Source of the DNA: Paenibacillus sp. S150
Lineage (GTDB): Bacteria > Bacillota > Bacilli > Paenibacillales > Paenibacillaceae
Direction: 5' to 3'
Length of the DNA: 64,000 nucleotides
Assembly (NCBI RefSeq): GCF_019352175.1
Contig: NZ_JACBYI010000001.1
Location: forward strand, 496,001 to 560,000
Shown piece after piece: positions 45,830 to 54,508 of this stretch. Position numbers and translations under genes: made by a program. The notes beneath the pieces are model-generated. The model was not told the DNA's origin, did not search any database, and saw only the letters and a list, made by a program, of their open reading frames with translations. Numbering within the stretch: the first letter of the stretch is position 1; each line of letters begins with the position of its first letter.

Positions 45830-46471
45830 TTAAGCGCCCTTGATTTCCTTGAACTTAGCCACATATTTAGCGGCCAGCTCAGTAATCTGGTCATAGCGGC
45901 CTTCCTTCGCCGGAGCGGTCAGGTTGCCGCCGATGCCTACAGCGATGCAGCCGTTCGAAATCCATTTCTCCATGTTGTTCAAATCCACACCGCCGGTAGG
46001 CATAATGTTAACATGCGGCATCGGTCCCTTGACAGCCTTGACATAATCCGGTCCGAAGGCACTGCCAGGGAACAGCTTCAGCACATCCACACCCAGCTTC
46101 AGCGCTTCCTTCATCTCATTCAGAGTCATACAGCCCGGCATGTAGGGAATGCCGTAAAGGTTGCACATTTTGGCGGTTTCTTCTTCAAATGAAGGGCTGA
46201 CCACAAATTCCGAGCCTGCGAGAATGGCGATTCTGGCGGTAAGGGGATCTAGTACTGTCCCTGCGCCGATAACCGCACGGCTTCCGTATTCAGCGGCCAG
46301 GCGTTTAATCGCCACATCCGCATCCGGCGTGGTAAAGGTAATCTCAATATTGTTCAGTCCACCCTCTATACAGGCAGCGGACATTTTGAATGCATCGTCG
46401 GCATTGTCGGCACGGATTACAGCTACGACGCCAACGGAGGTGATATTCTGCAATACTTTTATCTTCTTCAT
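45830..46471 (-). CDS. eda: KDPG / 4-hydroxy-2-oxoglutarate aldolase
   Basis: A 213-residue class I aldolase splitting 2-keto-3-deoxy-6-phosphogluconate into pyruvate and glyceraldehyde-3-phosphate. Visible are the catalytic Glu region (GGLNNIEITFTTPDA), VIGAGTVLDPLTA, and VLKLFPGSAFGPDYVKAV with the Schiff-base Lys, then the phosphate site MPTGGVDLNN. ATG at 46471 has AAAGGGAG six bases upstream and is preferred to the ATG eight codons earlier. Divergent from the KDG kinase gene, giving the last two steps of uronate catabolism. Confidence 0.95.
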   Translation of the reverse strand: MKKIKVLQNITSVGVVAVIRADNADDAFKMSAACIEGGLNNIEITFTTPDADVAIKRLAAEYGSRAVIGAGTVLDPLTARIAILAGSEFVVSPSFEEETAKMCNLYGIPYMPGCMTLNEMKEALKLGVDVLKLFPGSAFGPDYVKAVKGPMPHVNIMPTGGVDLNNMEKWISNGCIAVGIGGNLTAPAKEGRYDQITELAAKYVAKFKEIKGA

Positions 46472-46813
46472 CTTAAACTCCCTTTCTTGGTTCAATTCTT
46501 GGGTATAAAGAATATTTATTTAGATAAAATATTTTATCCGTTTTACTAACCAGCAGCCAAAACTCTATAAGAAAATAGTAATAATAATGTCTCTTGCCGT
46601 CAATATTTATTTATGTGAACAGACCGTTAAAATCTCCGGATGAGCAATTAAACCCTTATATAATAAGGATACATATACTATAAGCGATATAAAGCGTTGA
46701 ATTAATTCGGCTGAATGAGGGATGTCTTATTGTAGAAAACCGATTTATATGATAATTTCAAATTACAAATCATTTATACAGGGGCCGCATTTTACCCTGA
46801 GGAGGAACTATTT
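46472..46813. other. Divergent eda-kdgK control region
   Basis: About 340 AT-rich bases between the divergent starts. A perfect 16-bp palindrome GATAAAATATTTTATC (46523-46538) lies ~50 bases upstream of the eda start. ATGATAATT...AAATCAT lies close to kdgK. These are candidate sites for the LacI-type regulator two genes away. Clear -35/-10 pairs were not identified. Confidence 0.45.
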
Positions 46814-47767
46814 ATGAGCAAACAGCTGGATGCAGTTACATTTGGGGAGCCTATGGCCATGTTTTATGCCAATGAGGCAGGCCCGCTGCATGAGGTTACT
46901 TCTTTTTCCAAAGCACTCGCCGGTGCAGAGAGCAACGTGGCAACCGGATTGTCGCGCATTGGGCACAAGACCGGTTATGTGACGAAGCTTGGCGAAGACA
47001 ACTTCGGCCAATTTATAGCCGCTGCGCTGAACAAAGAGCGGATTGACACCGGCAGCATCACGTATACCAAAGAGTTCCCAACCGGCATGCTGATCAAATC
47101 CAAGGTGCTGACCGGTGACCCCAAGGTAGAATATTTCCGTAAAAATTCCGCAGCCTCCAAGCTAAGCCTGTCTGACTTTGATGAATCCTATTTCGCTTCC
47201 GCCGGACATCTGCACGTCACCAGCATCTCTTCGGCACTGTCGAAGACCTGCCATGAATTCTCCCTGCATGCCATGGAATTTATGAAAAAGAGCGGCAAAA
47301 CCGTCTCGCTCGATCCGAATCTGCGCCCGACCCTGTGGCCGGACAAGGAAACCATGGTCAGCACCATCAACGATCTGGCGACCCGCTGCGACTGGTTCCT
47401 GCCGGGACTCAGCGAAGGCAAAACGCTCACCGGTCTTGACACACCTGAAGAAATCGCCGGGTATTATCTGGAGCGAGGCGTATCCTTGGTGGTCATCAAG
47501 CTCGGACCTGAAGGCGCATACTACAAAACGGCTTCGGGAGAAGAAGGTTATGTCGGCGGCTTCAAGGTTGAGACCGTGGTCGACACCGTAGGCGCAGGAG
47601 ACGGCTTCGCAGTCGGCGTGATCAGCGCCATGCTGGAGAAGCTGAGTGTCGCCGAAGCCGTGAAGCGCGGGAATGCCATCGGCGCGCTCGCCGTGATGTC
47701 CCCTGGCGACATGGACGGACTTCCGACCCGCGGCGGGCTGGAACAGTTCATGACAGCGGGCGTGTAA
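46814..47767 (+). CDS. kdgK: 2-dehydro-3-deoxygluconokinase (PfkB family)
   Basis: A 317-residue ribokinase-fold sugar kinase phosphorylating KDG to KDPG. N-terminal DAVTFGEPMAMFYANEAGPL and GAESNVATGLSRIGHKTGYV begin the fold. A substrate-lid region follows, then the ATP/anion-hole signature DTVGAGDGFAVGVIS with the catalytic Asp. Its product is the substrate of the divergent aldolase, which supports KDG over other sugars. ATG at 46814 has GAGGAGGAA upstream. Confidence 0.9.
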   Translation: MSKQLDAVTFGEPMAMFYANEAGPLHEVTSFSKALAGAESNVATGLSRIGHKTGYVTKLGEDNFGQFIAAALNKERIDTGSITYTKEFPTGMLIKSKVLTGDPKVEYFRKNSAASKLSLSDFDESYFASAGHLHVTSISSALSKTCHEFSLHAMEFMKKSGKTVSLDPNLRPTLWPDKETMVSTINDLATRCDWFLPGLSEGKTLTGLDTPEEIAGYYLERGVSLVVIKLGPEGAYYKTASGEEGYVGGFKVETVVDTVGAGDGFAVGVISAMLEKLSVAEAVKRGNAIGALAVMSPGDMDGLPTRGGLEQFMTAGV

Positions 47768-47827
47768 GCTAGCCGGCCTTCCATCATGCAAAGCTCTCTT
47801 TCTGCTTACTAAAAAAATTCCCGCTAT

Positions 47828-47868
47828 AAAAGCCCCTCACAGCCATAACGAGGCTGTGAGGGGCTTTT
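47828..47868. terminator. Bidirectional terminator between kdgK and the LacI gene
   Basis: A perfect 17-bp stem (AAAAGCCCCTCACAGCC and complement, 7-base loop) with T-runs on both strands, between convergent genes. Confidence 0.9.
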
Positions 47869-47903
47869 GCTGCGAGTACCGGCGGCTGGTTGAACAAACC
47901 GTT

Positions 47904-48929
47904 TTACTTGGCTTGTGGCGGAGCCTGTACGGACTGTCCCTGCTGCAGCGCAGGCGGGAAACGGTACGTAATCGGCACCGCCGCTCCCTGATCCTCTATG
48001 AGGGAGAGCATGATCTTGGCTGCCTGCATGCCCATCTCGTAGGCGGGCTGGCGGATCGTTGTGATGGCCGGATTATAAATCCGGGCAAACTCGGCATCGT
48101 CGATCCCGATCACGGACAGCTGGCCGGGAATCGCAATTGAACGGCGGTTCGCATATTTGAGGATTTCCCCCAGCACAAGATCGTTGGCCGCAAGCAGCGC
48201 CGTCGGCGGCTGCGGCAGGCCCAGCAGCTCTTCCAGCGCGGAAGCAATCGCCTCTCTTGGCACGCTGCGCACATATTCATCATTCATCGCGAGTCCCGCT
48301 TCCTCCATGGCCCTCCTGTAGCCGCTCATCCGCTCCTTGCGGGGGGTTATCGCATGCTCGCCAAGCGGCAGCGACAGAATGGCAATATGCTCATGGCCTT
48401 TCCCGGTCAGCTCTTTGATCGCTGTTTTGACCGCCATTTCGTTGTCCAGCAGCAAGCTCTGGGTCGTGATCCCTTCCACCAGCCGGTCCATGAATACAAG
48501 CGGATATTCCGCATCGATCAGGCGGGTGTAGGCAGACGGGTTGTCTCCTGTGGGAAAAATAATCAGCCCATCCACCTGGCGGGCCACCAGCGCCTCCACG
48601 TGGGTGTTTTCTTTGTCCGCATTCTCATCGCTGTTGCAGATAATCACCTGAATCCCGTGGCGCTGCAGTTCATTCTCAATGGCCCGGATGCACTGGATGG
48701 ACAGCGAATAATCGATATTGGCCACGATTATGCCAACCATATGCGTACGGTTCTGCTTCAGGCTGCGGGCGAGGCCGTTCGGCTGATAATTCAGCTCCTC
48801 AATCACATCAGCGATGCGCTGCCTGGTCGCTTCACTCATATATTTAAAGCGTTTATTTAAAAATTGCGAGACCGTGCTTTTGGACACGCCCGCCTTTTGG
48901 GCAACATCCTCAATCGTCAGCTTCTTCAT
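47904..48929 (-). CDS. LacI-family regulator, probable KdgR
   Basis: A 341-residue LacI-type repressor. The HTH and hinge (KLTIEDVAQKAGVSKSTVSQ, then NYQPNGLARSLKQNRTHMVG) precede a periplasmic-binding-like core (IIVANIDYSLSIQCIRAIEN, ALLAANDLVLGEILKYA, LSVIGIDDAEFARIYNPA, TTIRQPAYEMG). ATG at 48929 follows GGAGCGGAAAAG. Position beside eda and kdgK suggests control of KDG catabolism; the ligand is inferred from context only. Confidence 0.85.
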   Translation of the reverse strand: MKKLTIEDVAQKAGVSKSTVSQFLNKRFKYMSEATRQRIADVIEELNYQPNGLARSLKQNRTHMVGIIVANIDYSLSIQCIRAIENELQRHGIQVIICNSDENADKENTHVEALVARQVDGLIIFPTGDNPSAYTRLIDAEYPLVFMDRLVEGITTQSLLLDNEMAVKTAIKELTGKGHEHIAILSLPLGEHAITPRKERMSGYRRAMEEAGLAMNDEYVRSVPREAIASALEELLGLPQPPTALLAANDLVLGEILKYANRRSIAIPGQLSVIGIDDAEFARIYNPAITTIRQPAYEMGMQAAKIMLSLIEDQGAAVPITYRFPPALQQGQSVQAPPQAK

Positions 48930-49271
48930 CTTTTCCGCTCCACTCTTATAGACAAACACCATTTTGAACTTATCAAAAAGTATAGCTTTTTTTTAGTAAA
49001 TTATCTAGTAATCATTATGAATAAATAGCAGAAATAATTCTCTCTGGTAACCCAGGCGGAACGATTCTGTGCCGGAAGCAATTCCCATCAGGCTGCAAAT
49101 GGCTCCATCGAATGTTTTTTCATAAATTATATACTATTAACGTAAAAAAATATTTTATTATCGTTATTTTTATCGTTTTTAATCGTTGATTCATGTTTAA
49201 TACAGGATTATAATAACAACCGTCAAGCAATAGATCTGTCTGTCACAGCAAAGCGGGGGATTGTCCTGAAA
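48930..49271. other. Divergent LacI-LacI control region
   Basis: About 340 AT-rich bases. It contains three direct ATCGTT words (49160, 49172, 49182) just before a consensus promoter and an AAAATATTTTAT stretch resembling the palindrome in front of eda. No gene seen. Confidence 0.45.
49186..49214 (+). promoter_or_regulatory. Promoter of the LacI-ABC exporter operon
   Basis: TTGATT (49186-49191), 17 bases, TATAAT (49209-49214). The third ATCGTT word overlaps the -35. Confidence 0.7.
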
Positions 49272-50255
49272 ATGAAAAAAGTAACGATTACACACATCGC
49301 CAAAGCGATGGGTCTCTCACCGGTATCCGTCAGCAGGGCGCTGGCCAACCAGGCGGGCATCAGCGATGAGCTGAAAGCGAAAATTATCGAGAAGGCGGCA
49401 GAAATGGGCTATATCAAGCCAAGAAAGTACACGCCTGCGCGTATTCTGGTGCTGCACCAGAAGCCTTATCAGCATGATAACAGCAATTTCAGCTATATGG
49501 TGCAAGGCATAGAAAAGGCGCTGCAGAAGGCCGATACCGACTACAGCATCGAGTTTTTGGATAAAGAAAATCAGAGCAGGCTAATCCTGCCCTACCGCTT
49601 AAGCAAAGGCTTCAAGTTCGATGGAGTTATTTTTATCGGCAGGTTCAATCCGGAGTATGTCTCTTTCATTCAGCAGGAAATTCCCAGCCTTATTTTCTAT
49701 ACGGGCTATTCGCCTGCATATGATCACGACAGCGTATGGTTCAGCTTCCTGAATGCCGGCTACAAGCAGTGCAAATATCTGATCGACCGGGGGCACAGCC
49801 GGATCGGCTTCCTTGGTGACACCAAAGCTTACCGGAACAAGGAAAAGAAGACGGGGATCACCTCCGCACTTGATGAGCATGGCCTGCCTGTGGATGAATT
49901 GCTTTTTTATGAGCGCAATGAAGCCTTTGCCGCCAGGCTGTCCAATTTGATTAAGGAGGGCCTGCTGCCGACTGCCTTCATTTGCGAGCATGATTTCACC
50001 GCCGTTGAGCTGATCCGGCTGCTTCAGGAGCGCGGACTAAAGGTGCCCGGGGATGTCTCCATTCTCAGCAGCGGCAATACGGAGGTTTCGGCTTACTCGC
50101 TGCCCGCGCTGACCACTATGGATTTGAACATTGAGTACTCCTGTCATACGGTCGTGTCAACGCTGCTGAAGCGGATTGCCGACCCGGCTAAGCCTGCGGA
50201 AAATATTGCGATACTAAGCACACTGGTGGAGAGAGAGTCTGTAAGGCCGCTATAG
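49272..50255 (+). CDS. LacI-family transcriptional regulator
   Basis: A 327-residue regulator with HTH VTITHIAKAMGLSPVSVSRA and a degenerate sugar-binding core (FDGVIFIGRFNPEYVSFIQQ, DRGHSRIGFLGDTKAYRN, TAFICEHDFTAVELIRLLQE, DVSILSSGNTEVSAYSLPAL). It runs 50 bases ahead of two ABC exporter genes on the same strand and probably controls them. A LacI regulator leading a multidrug-type exporter is an unusual pairing. ATG at 49272 has GGGGGA about eleven bases upstream. Confidence 0.87.
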   Translation: MKKVTITHIAKAMGLSPVSVSRALANQAGISDELKAKIIEKAAEMGYIKPRKYTPARILVLHQKPYQHDNSNFSYMVQGIEKALQKADTDYSIEFLDKENQSRLILPYRLSKGFKFDGVIFIGRFNPEYVSFIQQEIPSLIFYTGYSPAYDHDSVWFSFLNAGYKQCKYLIDRGHSRIGFLGDTKAYRNKEKKTGITSALDEHGLPVDELLFYERNEAFAARLSNLIKEGLLPTAFICEHDFTAVELIRLLQERGLKVPGDVSILSSGNTEVSAYSLPALTTMDLNIEYSCHTVVSTLLKRIADPAKPAENIAILSTLVERESVRPL

Positions 50256-50305
50256 ACAGGCTGGACCCGCTCGGTACAACATGCGTTATTAAAGGTGGGG
50301 AATTC

Positions 50306-52057
50306 ATGGATTTTTCGGTATTGCTGCGTTTTTTCAAGGCCCGCAAATTAAGCTATATCATCGGATTTTCGTTCATGTTCGCCGCTTCCTTCATTCAGAC
50401 CTTGTTTCCCAAGGTGCTGGGCAGCGCAGTGGACCTGATGAAGGACAGCGGATTTGAGATCCGCAGAGTCATGCTCCAGGTGCTGTGGATGGTGCTGATT
50501 GCCGCAGCCGTTTTTGCCTGCACTTTTCTGTGGAGAAATATAATTATCGCCAATGCGCGCAACCTCGAATGCTATTTCCGCGAAGAGCTGGTCCGGCACT
50601 TCCTGAAGCTGCCGCCCGCCTTCTACAACACCCGCAAGACCGGCGACCTCATCGCCTATGCCATCAACGACATTTCTGCGGTACGCATGACCTTTGGCCC
50701 GGCAACCGCCATGTCTTTTAACGGAATTGTCATCTGCCTCTCCTCCATTTACTTCATGTTCGCGGCTGTCGACGCCCGCCTTACACTGATTACCCTCGCA
50801 CCGCTGCCCTTCATTATTCTGCTGATGCTGTTCGCGGGCCGCAAGGTCCAGAGCAGATTCAGAGTTGTACAAAATCAATTCGGCGCCGTCTCTGACCGTG
50901 TGCAGGAGAATATATCCGGCATCCGCGTCATTAAGGCTTATGTGCAGGAACGTTCGGAAATGGAGCGCTTCAGTGCTTTGAGCGGCCGGATGAAGCAGGC
51001 GAATCTGGATCTGATCCGGGTCTCCGCAGCGCTTCCGGCCATGATTGAATTCGGGTTTGCCCTCTGCTTTGTGCTGAGTCTGGTCTCCGGCAGCCGGATG
51101 GTGCTGCGGGGACAGATCAGCATTGGTGATTTTGTGGCTTTTAACGGCTATCTGAGTCTGATTGTGAACCCCATCGTGTCGATTGGCCGCATCGTGACTA
51201 TTTTTCAGCGCGGCATGGCATCTCTTGGCAGACTGCATGACATTCTGCGGATTGAGCCGGATATTCTCGATCTCCCGCAAGCGGTGGACCTTCAGCCGGA
51301 CGGTCCGGTTGAGCTGCGGCAGCTGACCTTCCATTATGACGGTTCGGATACACCTGCATTGCGGGACATTTCACTCGTGCTCCCAAAAGGACTGACCTTG
51401 GGCATTATCGGCCATACCGGCTCCGGCAAAAGCACACTCGCCAGCCTGCTGCTCCGCTTCTTCAATGTGGAGCCCGGGCAGATTTTGCTGGATGGACGGG
51501 ATATTAACGCTTACACGCTCAAGGCCCTCCGTGCAGGGCTGGGGATTGTACCCCAGGATACGTTTGTATTCGCTGCTTCTGTGAAGGAGAATATCGCCTT
51601 TTTCAAGGAGGGCTACAGTGATGAAGAAGTGAAGGAGGCCGCAAGGCTCTCGCAGATTGCGGACAGTATCGAGGGCTTGCCGGAGGGCTATGACACGATT
51701 CTGGGAGAACGCGGCGTCAATCTGTCAGGCGGCCAAAAGCAAAGGCTTGCCATCGCCCGCGCATTGATCCAGAATCCCGCTGTACTGATTCTCGACGATG
51801 CGCTCTCGGCAGTCGATGCCGTCACCGAAGGCCTGATTCTGGAACGTCTGCGGCATACACGCAAGGGCAAAACCAACATTCTGATCTCGCACCGGGTATC
51901 CGCCATTATGGAAGCCGATGAGATTATCGTGCTCGATAAAGGCCTTATAGCCGAAAGAGGAACGCACACGCAGCTGCTCAAGAAAGGAGGCCTGTATTAT
52001 GATATCTACACCGAACAGCATGAAGACGCGCAGCCGGCCCAGCCGCAAAAAGCGTGA
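50306..52057 (+). CDS. ABC exporter half-transporter with degenerate ATP site (BmrC-like)
   Basis: A 583-residue fusion of six transmembrane helices and an ATPase. Walker A GHTGSGKST (~residue 373), signature NLSGGQKQRLAIARAL and Walker B VLILDDALSAVD, in which Asp replaces the catalytic Glu. That substitution marks the degenerate partner of heterodimeric multidrug exporters such as B. subtilis BmrCD. The next gene supplies the canonical Glu. ATG at 50306 has AAAGGTGGGG upstream. Its last 59 bases overlap the start of the partner gene. Confidence 0.9.
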   Translation: MDFSVLLRFFKARKLSYIIGFSFMFAASFIQTLFPKVLGSAVDLMKDSGFEIRRVMLQVLWMVLIAAAVFACTFLWRNIIIANARNLECYFREELVRHFLKLPPAFYNTRKTGDLIAYAINDISAVRMTFGPATAMSFNGIVICLSSIYFMFAAVDARLTLITLAPLPFIILLMLFAGRKVQSRFRVVQNQFGAVSDRVQENISGIRVIKAYVQERSEMERFSALSGRMKQANLDLIRVSAALPAMIEFGFALCFVLSLVSGSRMVLRGQISIGDFVAFNGYLSLIVNPIVSIGRIVTIFQRGMASLGRLHDILRIEPDILDLPQAVDLQPDGPVELRQLTFHYDGSDTPALRDISLVLPKGLTLGIIGHTGSGKSTLASLLLRFFNVEPGQILLDGRDINAYTLKALRAGLGIVPQDTFVFAASVKENIAFFKEGYSDEEVKEAARLSQIADSIEGLPEGYDTILGERGVNLSGGQKQRLAIARALIQNPAVLILDDALSAVDAVTEGLILERLRHTRKGKTNILISHRVSAIMEADEIIVLDKGLIAERGTHTQLLKKGGLYYDIYTEQHEDAQPAQPQKA

Positions 52058-53801
52058 AGCAGGCGCAGTCAGGCTGCTGCTGCGTCTGTCCGCACCGTAC
52101 GCCTTCCAGCTCATCCTCGCCTGTCTGTGCGTGGTTATTGTCAACGGCGCATTGCTGATTCAGCCGCTGCTGCTGCAGCGCGTGATCGACCATTTCCTGA
52201 TCGGCGGGGCGGTGGAGCGCGGCCTTAATTCCATCTTCGGCCTGGCCCTTCTGTACCTGCTGGTTTCCGCCGCCAGTGCAATCTTCTCCTATCTGCAGGC
52301 GCTGATTGTCGGCAAAGCAGGACAGAGCCTGATTCATGAGCTGCGGGTCCGGATTTTTTCGATTATTGAACGCCTTCCGCTGCCCTACCTGGACCGCACC
52401 TCCTCAGGCAGGCTCATTACGCGTGCGACGAACGACACCTCCGAAATCAGCGACCTGTATACCGACGTAATCATTTCACTGGTTAAGGATGTCCTGCTGC
52501 TGGTAGGCATAATCTATGCCATGCTGCTCCTGAGCCCCAAGCTTACATTGGTCTCGTTCACGGTGATTCCCGTAATTGTATTCCTTGTTTTTTTCATCAA
52601 AAACAAAATCAAAAAGAACTTTTTCCATATGAAGCATTATATTGGACAGATCAACGGCTTCATTGCCGAGAGCATCTCCGGGATGCGGGTCATTCAGATC
52701 TTCCGCGCCGAAAAGGAAAAAGAGGAGCAGTTCCTGAAGCTGAACGGGGAATACTTCAACACGACCCTGATTCAGGTCCGCCTCAACAGCATTCTGAAGC
52801 CGGCCTCGGACATGTTCCAGAGCCTGGCAATTGCGATTCTGGTCTGGTACAGCGTAGGGCGGATCGCCGGCGGCACCCTGCAGATTGGCGTGTTGTATGC
52901 GTTTACGACGTATATTAAGCAGTTTTTTGCGCCTGTCTCCGACCTGGCTGACAAGTACACCTCCATCCAGTCGGCACTCGTGTCCACGGAACGTATCTTT
53001 GAGCTGATCCGCGAGGAGGAGCACCTGGAGGAGCCGGATACAGGTCTGCCGATGCAGCGCCTGAACGGGAGGATCGAGTTCCGTTCGGTGTGGTTCTCCT
53101 ACAATGATGCCGATTGGGTGCTGAAGGACGTAAGCTTTGTAATTGAAAAAGGGCAGACCGCCGCCTTTATCGGGGAAACCGGTGCCGGGAAAACGACGAT
53201 TATCAGCCTGATCAACGGCTTCTACAAGGTGCAGAAGGGCGAAATTCTCATCGACGGCGTCAATGTTAACGATATCAGGCTGGATGATCTGCGGCGGAAC
53301 ATCTCCGTAGTGCTGCAGGATGTATTCCTGTTCTCCGGCACGATCCGCGATAACATCACACTCGGCGACGATATTGACGACGATACTGTGACGGATGCGC
53401 TGCGGGCATCCTGCGCAGAAGAGTTCGTTCAGGGCTCCTCTGAAGGAATCGACGGGCCGGTCACCGAGCGGGGGAGCACCTTATCCGCCGGCCAGCGCCA
53501 GCTGATCTCCTTCGCCCGCGCCATTGCGCATGATCCGGCGATCTTTGTCCTCGACGAAGCCACCGCCAACATCGATACCCACACCGAAAAGCTGATCCAG
53601 CAGGCCATCGACAACGCCGCCAGCGGCAGAACCACGCTGATTATTGCCCACCGGCTGTCTACCATCACAGGCGCGGATCTTATCGTTGCGATGAAGGAGG
53701 GCCGGATCGCCGAATCGGGACATCCCCGCGAGCTGCTGGAGCGTGGCGGATATTACGCGAAGCTGCTGAAGGAAAGCCGGGACCATGTCTATTCTTCTTA
53801 A
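51999..53801 (+). CDS. ABC exporter half-transporter with canonical ATP site (BmrD-like)
   Basis: A 600-residue membrane-ATPase fusion. After a basic N-terminus come six helices (PYAFQLILACLCVVIVNGAL), then Walker A GETGAGKTT (~residue 389), signature TLSAGQRQLISFARAI and Walker B IFVLDEATANIDTHTE with the catalytic Glu. ATG at 51999 has AAAGGAGG eight bases upstream, inside the previous gene, so the 59-base overlap is real and predicts coupled translation at a fixed ratio. Substrate unknown. Confidence 0.92.
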   Translation: MISTPNSMKTRSRPSRKKREAGAVRLLLRLSAPYAFQLILACLCVVIVNGALLIQPLLLQRVIDHFLIGGAVERGLNSIFGLALLYLLVSAASAIFSYLQALIVGKAGQSLIHELRVRIFSIIERLPLPYLDRTSSGRLITRATNDTSEISDLYTDVIISLVKDVLLLVGIIYAMLLLSPKLTLVSFTVIPVIVFLVFFIKNKIKKNFFHMKHYIGQINGFIAESISGMRVIQIFRAEKEKEEQFLKLNGEYFNTTLIQVRLNSILKPASDMFQSLAIAILVWYSVGRIAGGTLQIGVLYAFTTYIKQFFAPVSDLADKYTSIQSALVSTERIFELIREEEHLEEPDTGLPMQRLNGRIEFRSVWFSYNDADWVLKDVSFVIEKGQTAAFIGETGAGKTTIISLINGFYKVQKGEILIDGVNVNDIRLDDLRRNISVVLQDVFLFSGTIRDNITLGDDIDDDTVTDALRASCAEEFVQGSSEGIDGPVTERGSTLSAGQRQLISFARAIAHDPAIFVLDEATANIDTHTEKLIQQAIDNAASGRTTLIIAHRLSTITGADLIVAMKEGRIAESGHPRELLERGGYYAKLLKESRDHVYSS

Positions 53802-54006
53802 TGTGAGGAGCGGCCTCAAAATTCTTCATAATGACTACTAGTCAAATGACCATGTGGACCGCCTTAGCTTTACTCTTTTGTGTAAACAAGGCGGGACAAT
53901 AATCACGATACATAATTGGGAAGAGGAAACCGGAATAATCATTACTGTCGCTGGAACCTTTTCTATCAATCTTTTCTGTGATTCGAAATTAACCTATGTT
54001 CGCCCA

Positions 54007-54030
54007 TAAAAAAATCACCCTGACGGGTGA
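54007..54030 (-). terminator. Terminator of the candidate RNA
   Basis: On the minus strand TCACCC-GTCA-GGGTGA is followed by TTTTTTT. It lies ~480 bases after the comEC stop. Confidence 0.85.
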
Positions 54031-54458
54031 ATAAGGGTTGGAACTTATGGTGAAGCATGATTGCACCACGTGCAAGATTCCCGCCCATGTAGCGTGTGGT
54101 TAAGAGACGCATGGTTGATCGTGCAGATTTTCCCCCAGGCCCTTCTGCGAGCATTTGCGTGGTCCTCTCCCGATCCATCCTCGAGTAATCCGGACAGGAG
54201 ATCCGTTATCTGGGCGGATCCCGCTGTTCCGCAGGGCAAACGGACACAGCTTCCGTTAAATGTCCTTTCGCCCCTCATTCTGGGCCCAGATGAACGATAT
54301 AACGGCTCCTGAGTCCGAATCCACCGGAAACGTAAACTTTTTCGCAAAATAGCGGCTTCTCTGTCCACTTCACTCTGCAGACGGTCCCGATTCCTCCTGT
54401 ACAGCCTACACCTTTATCCTCTGAAACTTCTTGGTTAACCACATTTTTTTGCAGTGTA
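54007..54458 (-). ncRNA. Candidate structured RNA downstream of comEC, unknown family
   Basis: A ~450-base minus-strand transcript is suggested by a promoter (TAGACA 54488-54493, 17 bases, TATAGG 54465-54470) and a clean terminator at its end. Internal pairing is dense: TTAACCACA (54435-54443) with TGTGGTTAA (54095-54103) closes the molecule. Local stems are AACGGA/TCCGTT (54239-54257), GATCCG/CGGATC (54200-54220), CATG..CGT/ACGCATG (54087-54113) and TTGCAC/GTGCAA (54061-54075). Translation gives no protein-like frame. Conserved cores of RNase P RNA, tmRNA, 6S, SRP RNA and T-box were looked for and not found. It could also be a long comEC 3' UTR. Confidence 0.5.
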
Positions 54459-54508
54459 TAATTTCCTATACAGTAAAAAATAGTCGCTGTCTATTTAATT
54501 GCACCGTC

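Noticed and set aside
50348..51334. 328-codon minus-strand frame antisense to the first ABC exporter gene
   Set aside because: Shadow frame, rich in His/Gln/Asn as expected for an antisense reading of membrane-protein codons.
54045..54368. 107-codon minus-strand frame inside the candidate RNA
   Set aside because: Composition is not protein-like (Arg/Cys/Trp/Gly-rich, no hydrophobic core), no ribosome site, and the DNA is better explained by RNA stems.
54007..54458. RNase P RNA, tmRNA, 6S or SRP RNA
   Set aside because: The expected cores (GAGGAAAGTCC, the tRNA-like tmRNA ends, the long 6S bubble-stem, the SRP GGAA/GNAR tip) were not found.
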